A DNA stretch of 64,000 bases from Candidatus Gastranaerophilales bacterium (GTDB taxonomy: Bacteria > Cyanobacteriota > Vampirovibrionia > Gastranaerophilales > Gastranaerophilaceae). The stretch lies in assembly GCA_947625345.1 (NCBI GenBank), contig CANQNX010000001.1:17261-81260 (forward strand). The letters are read 5' to 3'. Shown here in pieces: positions 33,201 through 41,117 of the stretch. The translations under genes and the position numbers were made by a program. Each line of letters opens with the position of its first letter. The first letter of the stretch is position 1. The notes beneath the pieces are model-generated. The model saw only the letters and a program-made list of their open reading frames with translations. It was not told the DNA's origin and ran no database searches.

Positions 33201-35995
33201 CAATAGGCATAAAAAGCGATTATTTAAATCATGCAACAGGATATTGCAAAAGAGATAATGAATCATTTTCCATATACAGAGATATCCATTTGCAAGGTAA
33301 TTCAGCAAAAGTTAATCATAAAAATATAAATTTGCTCAACAAAATTATATATATGGATGAATATATAAACTTGTATAATGAGCTTGAACAGAGAATTTTA
33401 GACGGTGAAAAAATAGACACAAAAGAAATAAAAGGTAAAGATGATGCAGTAACTGATTATTGTGAAAGAATCATAGAAAAAGTACTAAAGATTAAGTCAA
33501 AAAAAGAATTTGATGATCTTCCGCCTGATGATCCCGTTAAGTTTGCATTTAGAAAATTATCTCTGTATCTTGCAGCCGGAAGTGATATAGATATGCAAAA
33601 CGATATAGCAGTAGCAGGGAATAATAATGAATTGTTTGAAATATATCAGGATATGATATCAGATGCTATTGACGGGTTAAAAAGTCATATAGGTAAATCA
33701 GATGCATTCTTGGAAAAAATATTTCTTTTATCCTCTCCCGATATAACCGAACTTCTTGAAAAATTAACATCAAAATATAATATAAAGCTTTCTGAAGAAG
33801 ACAGGAATAAAATTATTTCTGATATTTTTCTCTCAGAAGATACTTTAAATATAATAGACGGAAGTCTTGCAAAAACTAAACAATTTTATCAAACAAATAT
33901 AATAAACACTGCAGATAAATATCTGAAAGATGATAAAATATGCGAAGAATTTTTTAACAAAGCAGCTAAAATAGTAGATGATAACATTGATGAACAACTA
34001 AAAGCAGATTCGGTTGAAAACTTTATAGCTCAAAACAATGATGCTAAATTATTAGTTAAGGCTATAGATAAGTATTTAAAGCCAAAATCAGATGAAGAAA
34101 TGCTTGAAATAATTAACGGAATGATACAAGCTCCCGATGAAAATATTAGCAGCTTTTTTGATATGCTCTCAGATGAAGAAATCGGACTGCATATCAGAGA
34201 TCCTTATGACTACGTTGTAAAAGTAAAAGATTATGATACTTCGGTGATGAATTCTTTGAGATCAATAACGGGATTTGAATATCTATACGATAAAACTTCT
34301 GATGACGATGTTAACGCTACTGATATTTACAGAAGATTATGGGTAAAATTAAGTGACCTTGATATTCAAAAATACATTAGTGACTACAAAGACGAAGTAT
34401 TAAGAAAATATTCCGTCCGTTCCGCATTCCCCGACCCTACAATTTTAACCGAAGAAAAATTAAACAAAGTAACAAATGAATTTCTTGAAGATATTAAAGA
34501 ACAAACAGACATTATAGAAAGCTTCAAAGAAAGATATCAAATAATTCAACATTATTTATCATGTGATAATATTTTAGCTGATAATAAGAGTTATCAAGCA
34601 CTTTTAAATAAGACAAATGTTGAAAACTCTTTTGAAAATGCTGACGAAATTAAACAAATAATTGATTACTACGCTCAACTATCCGAATATAGCAAAAATG
34701 ATTCATTTTTAGATAATGTAAATGAAAATATCAATAATTTAATTACATTACTTAAACAATCACAAGGCAGGATTGACGGAAGAAAAGCATTCTCATACAT
34801 AAATGCCATAAATATTGATTTTGAAGAACTTCAAGCTGCAAATTATAAACCTGATTTTTTCCAAAACACTAAAAAGAAACTTGAAGGTGAATTGAAAAAA
34901 TACATAAAAAATACAGTTGATACGAATATATTAAAAAGATACAGAAATGATGCTTACAATATATTAAAGAAATTAATTCTTCTCTATTCGGAAGGTAATA
35001 ATATTCAATTAATTGAATCTTATGAAGAAGAGCTAAGAAACTTATTTATAAACAAAAATATATTGAAGAATCCGAATGATTTATTAGATGAGTGTGTAGA
35101 CTTACTTCAACAAGGCAAAACTAACTCATTTGAATATCAAACAAAAAAGAATTATCTTAATCAAGCTGTAGAAACTGCAATGCAAACTGATATACAGTAT
35201 AAGTTAATAAAAAACAATCATGAAGGAATTTCATCAAAAATAAAAAGTTTACTTCCAATATATAACGTAATAACTTCAACAGGAGAAACACAACCGTTAG
35301 ATACAGATTTAGGAATAGTATTCTTAATGCAAAAATTAAACAATTTAAATGATGATAATACAACGTTAAGACTGTTTTTAAATCAAACAGGTTTAACCTC
35401 AAAAGCTTTTAATGCATTCCTTAAATACATAGAAACGAATAAAATTCACCAAGAAGTGGCAACCCAAACAGAAAAAGCCATAAAATCAATTGATGAAATA
35501 ACTAAAGTAGATGACATCATAACTTCCTTTATAAATAAAAACGGAATAAGATTCAAAACAATGGAAGAAGCAATTGATAATCTTAAAAAATATTCCGAAA
35601 GGAAATTAAAGCATGAAAATGTTGATGACTCCGAAATTTATAAAACTTATCTGAGTGTGTTAAACCCTAAAAATATAAATGTAAATGTGGATAATTTTGA
35701 TCCGAAAGGTATTTCTGCATTACTCCAAAATATAAGAATTGATATTTTATCAAGCTTAGTCGAATTCGCAAACAGACATGCGGAAAACATATTGATTCAA
35801 GGAAAAGCACTGCAAAATCAGGCAATAATCATAGAAGACCTTGATATACCAAAAGGCGGTGAAGATGAACAAAAATATAATGAATTTTATAATCAAATAC
35901 AAGAAGAATTTAATTTTATAAATAATTGCCAAATACTAATTAATGAAAAAATTGATAATTGTCCATTTTTAAATGCACAATCCGGTAAATATTGA
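30218..35995 (+). CDS. Giant (1925-residue) protein with papain-type catalytic motifs
   Basis: No signal peptide or membrane segment is evident; the start (MKINAINNNRMVGFKS) follows AAAAGAGGAAATAAA. Two stretches recall a papain-fold cysteine protease: GVDQLFTGMCAAIS, where Gln240 and Cys246 are six residues apart as in papain Gln19/Cys25, and DYGFHAQYIP (His926) followed by IWTDNSWGKTE (Asn956 in the classical NSWG motif). Some 680 residues, mostly charged helices, separate Cys from His, against about 134 in papain. The last ~950 residues are Lys/Asp/Glu/Asn-rich helices without a recognised domain. It could be a protease with a large insertion, or an inactive relative. It is a candidate effector or toxin by size alone; function is unknown. 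Confidence 0.7.
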   Translation: MKINAINNNRMVGFKSLREDKHRIEQLKTETKPIIGNNKINIYQALNNISENPERSDIEFLLDVAKNIKYGQGKNSEFKGILDSDGITPEERENTKWDELLQNTINKALKSAKDDVNDLKEVSKDLFNTTKPLTEEQKRILELRKTITDMIIDEDTLEDSENLTLVSNIRKNLDYFIASSEISYPQKEYCLERFQYLLSDDYKINPQLSDKKLNVLSELLEDLIIKTPESDILTIKGVDQLFTGMCAAISVCRKNIAYEDKSLYTDTVLEELKDSDKMSVFDITELGSGKKTEVPKAYVDYDSALKKGYRILDAAAHIWMQNAKLAGDNTIKKISYTPFDEDNYGIFNDSFWYDDLGQSYPDEKNLLQALIKEKSFIKKISKEKKDIKTTGQSIRSTKNAIIDEQAQINGVLNRIMTELFPEKTDGEKTKLIKSTLSFFSGKKEENEANISPKMSEELQAEIIKNFIISQIPDITEEQKVRLNKSAKKITSLISDYNKKDNEIKKLSEYNSTTNKYLYNRNLFKAAAAHRIAIESDLSVSDMLNRYERKYNIPPRNIQIVNYLNSLLQKVKNSPETQSFYNNNGEIYSKDKTEQELIQDIYKVGTIIPQKLNSILNTLYDKDLNSILLEFYNYYIERIESGDEEALYDIKYVLDSRNDKDEIIKLLKQKAKILENNPSYKDTLECVQLLGFQSEFQVLAGLFSSFREEIPEEDYNRLVEKYGSGDNVIDGINVEVKKFNALNKEYVDIINKWNVTPPQVLILNEMEKRNEVLSRRKLDKLKTKFDLTEEKKIRNRQNIPDLKLRKKENEKAYKFSKEEQDILDTIEKSVSHMHRYSKLRYKTLIKSLHNQLEKEYSDIGMLSGQFYVAEEGSSGLQSQNGLRILEQLTGKPYYIEPYLKDAVEVIKEGNSSGVLSMSVDDADYGFHAQYIPQVTTETFTDPITGEKKTEDVIWTDNSWGKTEHENYWNGHNGFYYTDYNDNLGLKEGFIVKPDYTIGIKSDYLNHATGYCKRDNESFSIYRDIHLQGNSAKVNHKNINLLNKIIYMDEYINLYNELEQRILDGEKIDTKEIKGKDDAVTDYCERIIEKVLKIKSKKEFDDLPPDDPVKFAFRKLSLYLAAGSDIDMQNDIAVAGNNNELFEIYQDMISDAIDGLKSHIGKSDAFLEKIFLLSSPDITELLEKLTSKYNIKLSEEDRNKIISDIFLSEDTLNIIDGSLAKTKQFYQTNIINTADKYLKDDKICEEFFNKAAKIVDDNIDEQLKADSVENFIAQNNDAKLLVKAIDKYLKPKSDEEMLEIINGMIQAPDENISSFFDMLSDEEIGLHIRDPYDYVVKVKDYDTSVMNSLRSITGFEYLYDKTSDDDVNATDIYRRLWVKLSDLDIQKYISDYKDEVLRKYSVRSAFPDPTILTEEKLNKVTNEFLEDIKEQTDIIESFKERYQIIQHYLSCDNILADNKSYQALLNKTNVENSFENADEIKQIIDYYAQLSEYSKNDSFLDNVNENINNLITLLKQSQGRIDGRKAFSYINAINIDFEELQAANYKPDFFQNTKKKLEGELKKYIKNTVDTNILKRYRNDAYNILKKLILLYSEGNNIQLIESYEEELRNLFINKNILKNPNDLLDECVDLLQQGKTNSFEYQTKKNYLNQAVETAMQTDIQYKLIKNNHEGISSKIKSLLPIYNVITSTGETQPLDTDLGIVFLMQKLNNLNDDNTTLRLFLNQTGLTSKAFNAFLKYIETNKIHQEVATQTEKAIKSIDEITKVDDIITSFINKNGIRFKTMEEAIDNLKKYSERKLKHENVDDSEIYKTYLSVLNPKNINVNVDNFDPKGISALLQNIRIDILSSLVEFANRHAENILIQGKALQNQAIIIEDLDIPKGGEDEQKYNEFYNQIQEEFNFINNCQILINEKIDNCPFLNAQSGKY

Positions 35996-36038
35996 TATAA
36001 GTGTAAAAATACTTTAAAATACTAAAGGGAGCATTTAT

Positions 36039-36326
36039 ATGAAAAAGATGAAATTTAAGAGTATTACTGTATTTTTATTAACTTTATTTGTTATGTCAAT
36101 TGCTATTCCTTGTTATGCATTAAACATAGGTACTTATCAAACAGAATCCGAATATGGGCTTTTTGACGGATTTAAAATAAACTGGAAGAAAAAAGACCCG
36201 AATCAAAAATTTATAGAACCACGACAAGAATCTACAAAATTAGAAGCTCAAAAAGAATTAGAAGATTATAAAGAGTCAGAATACGAAAGAACAAAATATA
36301 TGTACGAGGGTACCGCTATATTTTAA
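36039..36326 (+). CDS. Small exported protein, unknown function
   Basis: The 95-residue product starts with a signal peptide (VFLLTLFVMSIAIPCYA, cleavage near residue 27). The mature part of about 68 residues is highly charged (NWKKKDPNQKF, KLEAQKELEDYKESEYERTKYMYEG) and probably helical. AAGGGAG lies seven bases before the ATG. It follows the giant gene by about 40 bases and ends in front of a strong terminator, so it may share its transcript. No lipobox is present: the Cys in IPCYALN precedes the likely cleavage site. I do not recognise it. Confidence 0.65.
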   Translation: MKKMKFKSITVFLLTLFVMSIAIPCYALNIGTYQTESEYGLFDGFKINWKKKDPNQKFIEPRQESTKLEAQKELEDYKESEYERTKYMYEGTAIF

Positions 36327-36353
36327 TCTTACATAAATACCATAATAGTAAAA

Positions 36354-36388
36354 AATAAAGAGGAAACAAAAGTTCCTCTTTATTTTTC
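36354..36388. terminator. Bidirectional terminator between the giant-gene block and tpsB
   Basis: AATAAAGAGGAA (36354-36365) pairs with TTCCTCTTTATT (36373-36384), 12 pairs with a seven-base loop, flanked by T runs on both strands. It serves the two convergent units. Confidence 0.9.
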
Positions 36389-36403
36389 TTATATTTTTCA
36401 AAA

Positions 36404-38158
36404 TTATAATATGTTTGAAGTGATTGTGAAGTGGAATCTGCCGTTTCTTCTGTCCATATTGTTTGCATAGTCAGGTAATCTCTTACCGATTGGGAAGCCC
36501 CAATACATGTTAGCAGAAATGTATTTTGTAAGTTTAAGAACAATACCGGGACCTGCACCCATAATGTAATCGGCACTGCCATCAATAAATCTGTCACCGA
36601 ACCAGCCAAAATCATAGAAACCGGCTAATTGAATACTGTCACTGATGAATCCGTATTTTTCGGGAAGTAATGCTTTTAAGCCCGGAATAGGAGTTCTGTA
36701 TTCAATACTTGCAGTAACACCATAGTCACCGATTCTGAAACCTTCATCATAACCTCTGACTGAAGCTATACCACCGACTTGCATTGCTTCTGATGCATAC
36801 ATATGTCTGTTTGCATATTGTCCGTTAACTTGCAATATTGCGAGTTGATTTTTAGGTAATACCTGCAAACGAGCAGCACTTGCATTTAATTTTACGAAGC
36901 TGTTGCTTGCCATATCACGGCCCTTATTATAATCAGATGCATCTAACGGAACACCGCCCGATACACCACCGTTAAATAACCATCTTCCGTAATAGTCATC
37001 TTTAATATCAGTTAAAGATCCTCTCAATACTCTTGATCTATATGCATATTTGTAAGCCCCGCCAAACATTTCGGTTTCAGTATTACGCATATCAAATGTG
37101 ATATCACCGTATAATCTGTAGTCGTTGCCTTCAGATAATCTTCTTGATACACCGACGAATACATCGTGTGAATCACCCTTAATGTTTGCTCCGGGGTACA
37201 TTCTTTCTATAGCATTACCCAATTTAACATGAGAGTATGAATAACCTACATTTAATCTTGTATCATTTTTAGCTATAGGAAGCGAATACATACCGCCTGC
37301 ACCTAATGACTTATGTGATACAGCTAAAGTACCCATTAAAGTATCACCATGACCTGTTACGTCGTGAAGACCGGCATATAAAACACCTCTTTGAGTACCG
37401 ATTGCATCTCTGCCCTGATTATCATATCTTAAGTCAAAATTAATTGGGAATCTGTCTTTAACATCCAATGTTACATCTGAATATTCTTCTGATTCTTCAT
37501 TATCTGCAAATGATACCGCACCCTTCATATATTCTTCCGTGTTTAAATCGGTAAGTGCATTTCTGATATCATTAACATTTAATACTTTTCCGGGTTCTAT
37601 ATTATTATCCTGTAAGTAGTGTTTATTCAAATATGAAGATCTTTCCCATTTTCCGGGGTTAATTTCAATATTTCCGTATTTACCTTCCAATATCTTTATT
37701 TCAACATTACCGTTTTTAACTTTTTGGGGAGGTAAGTATGCAATTGTTGAAACATAGCCTTTTGATTGATAATAATCAGTGATATCATTAGCCGACATAA
37801 TCAAGTCATTAATTGTAACTTCCTGACCGATTTTAAAATCAACCAAACGCATAAGAACATAGGTAGGAATAGCGGTATTTCCTGTTATATTAATATTTTT
37901 TAATTTAAAAGATACCTGTTTTGTATTAAGTAAATCCATCTTTTGACGAACTTCCTCTTCAATAATTGCAGGATCTTTTGTATCAGTTATTTTTTCTTTT
38001 ATTTCATATCTTTTTGCTTGAATAAAGTTTGTGTTATCAATCAAACCGGCATCGTAACCGCCTTGGTTAACGTATGTCGTTCCGTCTACTGCAAATGCAG
38101 AGCTGCCAAGCACAACTGCCGCAAAGACTAAGGATGTTTTAATAATCGAATTCTTCAT
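36404..38158 (-). CDS. TpsB-type outer-membrane transporter (ShlB/FhaC/HecB family)
   Basis: TpsB proteins move TpsA exoproteins through the outer membrane (type Vb secretion). The 584 residues comprise a signal peptide (cleavage after Ala23, VLGSSAFA), two POTRA domains (about 80-160: FKLKNINITGNTAIP...YVSTIAYLPPQKVKNGNVEIKILEG, and about 160-245) and a C-terminal ~340-residue 16-strand barrel. The VRGY motif of the channel loop L6 is intact (VRGYDEGF, 467-470). The C-terminus is Ile-Leu rather than the usual aromatic residue. It is divergent from tpsA1, not upstream in the same operon as in most TPS systems, and appears to serve both tpsA genes. GAGAGTGGAAC precedes the start. Confidence 0.93.
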   Translation of the reverse strand: MKNSIIKTSLVFAAVVLGSSAFAVDGTTYVNQGGYDAGLIDNTNFIQAKRYEIKEKITDTKDPAIIEEEVRQKMDLLNTKQVSFKLKNINITGNTAIPTYVLMRLVDFKIGQEVTINDLIMSANDITDYYQSKGYVSTIAYLPPQKVKNGNVEIKILEGKYGNIEINPGKWERSSYLNKHYLQDNNIEPGKVLNVNDIRNALTDLNTEEYMKGAVSFADNEESEEYSDVTLDVKDRFPINFDLRYDNQGRDAIGTQRGVLYAGLHDVTGHGDTLMGTLAVSHKSLGAGGMYSLPIAKNDTRLNVGYSYSHVKLGNAIERMYPGANIKGDSHDVFVGVSRRLSEGNDYRLYGDITFDMRNTETEMFGGAYKYAYRSRVLRGSLTDIKDDYYGRWLFNGGVSGGVPLDASDYNKGRDMASNSFVKLNASAARLQVLPKNQLAILQVNGQYANRHMYASEAMQVGGIASVRGYDEGFRIGDYGVTASIEYRTPIPGLKALLPEKYGFISDSIQLAGFYDFGWFGDRFIDGSADYIMGAGPGIVLKLTKYISANMYWGFPIGKRLPDYANNMDRRNGRFHFTITSNIL

Positions 38159-38438
38159 GTTCCACTCTCTATTAAATTAATAATATAAATTACTATACAC
38201 TATAATATTATATACAACACACAAAAAAAAGTACAACTCACTTAATATAATTATACGATAATTTATGTAAAGCACATAATTCATTTATATGAAATCCAAA
38301 CATAATTTAATTTGCTGTTTTTTTAAATACTTATAACATAACTTTACATTGGATTTACAGCAAAATTGGAACTAAATATAAAAAATATATCATATTCTTA
38401 ATATTTGTTAACAAAACGAACCAAATTAGTAAATTATT

Positions 38439-38468
38439 TTGGCATGATAGTTTTTATAAGTATATACA
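38439..38468 (+). promoter_or_regulatory. Probable promoter of tpsA1
   Basis: TTGGCA (38439-38444) and TATACA (38463-38468) are 18 bases apart. Transcription would start near 38475, inside a perfect palindrome, about 50 bases before the ATG at 38526. Confidence 0.5.
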
Positions 38469-38481
38469 GGATATATCCTGT
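38466..38481. promoter_or_regulatory. 16-bp perfect palindrome, candidate operator of tpsA1
   Basis: ACAGGATATATCCTGT overlaps the end of the probable -10 and the expected transcription start of tpsA1. It could bind a dimeric regulator or, if transcribed, form a small 5' stem-loop. No second copy was noticed before tpsA2. Confidence 0.5.
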
Positions 38482-38525
38482 GATGTATTGTAAAAAGATT
38501 AATAAGTTAAAAGAGGATTAATAAG

Positions 38526-40802
38526 ATGAGAAAAATTTTAAGCACAACACTTGCAGTAGGTATTTTAACATCATTCGGAATTACACCGGCATTAGCATTA
38601 GATGCAAATGTATTACCTACCGTAGACAGAGTAGTTCAAAATGCAGACGTAACAAAAAACGGAAATAATATGAATGTACAAATTCAGGGCGGTTCAGGTT
38701 CTGTAGGCGTAGTTCAATATAGTGATTTTAATGTTGGTAAAGATGCATCAGTTAACTTTGAATTTACCAATCAAAACCAAACATCATTAAACATTGTAAA
38801 TCAATCAGGCGGTATATCTCAAATATACGGCCAATTAACAAACTCAGGATGTGCATCTTGCGGTTATCAAGGAACAGGCAAAGTAATGATTGTTAACCCT
38901 AACGGTTTTATATTTGGTGAAGGTGCAAATGTTAACTTAAATTCTTTCGCAGCTACAACATATGATGCAAATTATGACAGTGCACAACAAAAATTAGAAT
39001 TAACAAAACAAGCTAACTCAGGTGATATTAAAGTTCTTAACGGAGCTAAAATATACGGAGATAAAAACGTAACTTTAGCAGCAAAAAATATTTATACATA
39101 CGCAGGCTCTAAAATTTCAACCAACATTCTTGCTAATGCAGATAAAAATTCGGCAGGTGAATACACAGGAGCATACGGAAGAGTTTCTTTGGTAACTTCA
39201 GACGGTGTAAACTTCACATATTACAATAACGGCGGAGTTAAAACAGTTGACGGTTACAAAGGTTCAAATGACAAAATGGTTATCAATTTAAACGGTGATA
39301 TTGAATCAGGTCACATTGACGTAAGTAATATGTCAACTGATAAAGACAGCATAATAAGTATAACTAACAAAGCAAACTTAAAAGCAACAAAAGCAACAAG
39401 AGGAAATGACGGTAATATTTGGTTAACATCAACGGAAAGAATATTGGTTGACAAACAATCAAATGTTGAAACGGTTAAAGGCGGCAACATTATATTAAAT
39501 GCCAATAATAAAGTATCGATATCAGAAGGATCAAAAATTAATTCAACAGGTTCTCTGACAATAAAATCAAATACATATGATATTGCTATAGACAACAGTA
39601 CTGCACATGGTGACAATGGTGTAGTAATTGATGCAAAAAATAATATAGGTATTCAAAACGGTTCACATGTCGGTTCCGGTAAAAGTTTACACATTACTGC
39701 AGGAAATAATGCAGTTGTAGATAAAAGTAAAGTAGGCTCCGGAGATGGCAAAGAAACAATAATAAAAGCCGGAAAAGTTGCATCAGTTCAAAATGAATCA
39801 GGTGTATATTCATACGATGTAATTATTGAAGGCGGTGAAAGAGCTCTAATATCAAATTCTACGGTATCAGGCGGTTCAAGCGGATACAGAGGAAGCATTA
39901 CACTTAACGGTAAAAACAAAGCAACCATAAAAGATTCATACTTAGGCTCATATAATACCAATGTTACAGGCGGCGAAGTAAACATTACAAATTCAGAATT
40001 ATCTAACAGTGAAAATATTAATATCGCATCAACAGCTAATGATATAACAATTGACAATTCATCATTATATGCAGGTGACAGTGTTAAAGAAAACGGTATT
40101 CCTAAAGGCGGCGAGCTTAAGATAAACGCTAAAGGCAATGCAAAATTAAACAATACAGATGTTAAAAATTCAAAAACATCAATATTCGCAGGCAAAGATA
40201 TAAATGCAAAATTAAAGAATGTAGGAATCAGAGAACACGGTTTAATTGCTGAAGCTGAAAATAACGTAACAATCGAAACAGACGGAACATTATCAGTAGG
40301 CAGATTAGTTGCTAAAAATGGTGATATGACATTAACTGCAAATAACATAATAGCAGGTGAACCAAAAGTAACAAACGATTATTTAAAAACACCTAATGAC
40401 AGTGCAGACAGAGCTTACATCTATGTATTAAACGGTAAATTCACTTCAAATACAAAATCTGACAGCTACACTGTAACAGCATCAGCTGATCCGGTTGACC
40501 CGAACACTGAAGGTTACTTCAACAAAAGACATCATATAGAATACGGAAACGGAAATGAAAAAATCTTACTCGTAAACAAAAGACCTTATACTCCGGCAGC
40601 AGTTCCGACAGAACCTCAAGTTGAGCCCCAAGTTGAACTCCCATATGCTGATGATGATCAAGCAAAAATGTTAAACAAAATTCCGAGACAACCTGAAACA
40701 TTTAACAATAACGTAAATATCAATAACGGAAGAACAACACTTGTAGATGTATTCGCTGCAGCAAGTCAGATAGAAATCGAAGATGACGAAGAAGAAGAAT
40801 AA
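38526..40802 (+). CDS. TpsA exoprotein, filamentous-haemagglutinin type, copy 1
   Basis: The 758-residue protein has a signal peptide (cleavage near Ala24), then a TPS secretion domain (about 28-260) with the FHA landmarks: SVGVVQYSDFNVGKDASVNFEF, LNIVNQSGGISQIYG and VNPNGFIFGEGANVNLNSF (the NPNG motif). A beta-helix of Asn/Gly/Ser-rich repeats follows (about 260-560). The last ~190 residues are nearly identical to copy 2 and end in LVDVFAAASQIEIED plus an all-acidic tail. It has only two cysteines, Cys109 and Cys112 in SGCASCGYQGTG, inside the TPS domain. It is short for FHA-type adhesins. The partner TpsB is divergent upstream. A surface adhesin role is inferred from the family. Confidence 0.92.
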   Translation: MRKILSTTLAVGILTSFGITPALALDANVLPTVDRVVQNADVTKNGNNMNVQIQGGSGSVGVVQYSDFNVGKDASVNFEFTNQNQTSLNIVNQSGGISQIYGQLTNSGCASCGYQGTGKVMIVNPNGFIFGEGANVNLNSFAATTYDANYDSAQQKLELTKQANSGDIKVLNGAKIYGDKNVTLAAKNIYTYAGSKISTNILANADKNSAGEYTGAYGRVSLVTSDGVNFTYYNNGGVKTVDGYKGSNDKMVINLNGDIESGHIDVSNMSTDKDSIISITNKANLKATKATRGNDGNIWLTSTERILVDKQSNVETVKGGNIILNANNKVSISEGSKINSTGSLTIKSNTYDIAIDNSTAHGDNGVVIDAKNNIGIQNGSHVGSGKSLHITAGNNAVVDKSKVGSGDGKETIIKAGKVASVQNESGVYSYDVIIEGGERALISNSTVSGGSSGYRGSITLNGKNKATIKDSYLGSYNTNVTGGEVNITNSELSNSENINIASTANDITIDNSSLYAGDSVKENGIPKGGELKINAKGNAKLNNTDVKNSKTSIFAGKDINAKLKNVGIREHGLIAEAENNVTIETDGTLSVGRLVAKNGDMTLTANNIIAGEPKVTNDYLKTPNDSADRAYIYVLNGKFTSNTKSDSYTVTASADPVDPNTEGYFNKRHHIEYGNGNEKILLVNKRPYTPAAVPTEPQVEPQVELPYADDDQAKMLNKIPRQPETFNNNVNINNGRTTLVDVFAAASQIEIEDDEEEE

Positions 40803-41117
40803 CAAATTAAACAAATAATAATTAAAAGAGGAACTTAAAAGTTCCTCTTTTTTTGTAAAAATATATTGTAAATTTTTATTAAAATATTACCTCTTATTTG
40901 TATGTTTAAAAGAAAATAAATATATATATCAGAATAAAATAATTTTGTTTTGGGAGATAACATATAATTAAAATCTTTTGAAACAATAATTGTAACAAAT
41001 TTGAAACAAATAGAAAAATGATTCACATTATATAGCAATTTTTTTTTTGAGAGATTTTAAAAATAGTACAGGTTAAGTGTAATTTACATGAAATTATAAA
41101 GAAGAAGGAACAAAGAA
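40803..41117. other. AT-rich spacer between tpsA1 and tpsA2
   Basis: Apart from the tpsA1 terminator at 40824-40854 no gene is supported. TATAAT at 40963-40968 and TATATA-like hexamers near 41030 are possible -10 elements for tpsA2, but no convincing -35 accompanies them. GAAGAAGGAACAAAGAA before the tpsA2 ATG supplies its ribosome site. Confidence 0.6.
40824..40854 (+). terminator. Terminator after tpsA1
   Basis: AAAAGAGGAACT (40824-40835) pairs with AGTTCCTCTTTT (40840-40851) around a four-base loop, running into a T tract, 21 bases after the tpsA1 stop. Hence tpsA2 needs its own promoter. Confidence 0.92.

Larger units (their letters stand above)
38159..38525. other. Divergent AT-rich control region between tpsB and tpsA1
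   Basis: No gene is visible in these 367 bases. On the tpsB side several TATAAT/TATTAT-like hexamers lie at 38201-38212, with a poor TTGTAC -35 on the minus strand. On the tpsA1 side a promoter can be placed at 38439-38468 with a 16-base palindrome over its predicted start. The middle is more than 80% A+T. Confidence 0.6.

Noticed and set aside
39788..40348. 186-codon minus-strand frame inside tpsA1
   Set aside because: Antisense to the repetitive beta-helix of a clear TpsA; hydrophobic composition is a by-product of the Asn/Thr/Gly-rich sense repeats.
40835..41038. 67-codon minus-strand frame between tpsA1 and tpsA2
   Set aside because: It runs through the terminator and a very AT-rich spacer, starts without a ribosome site and encodes mainly Ile/Phe/Tyr/Lys.
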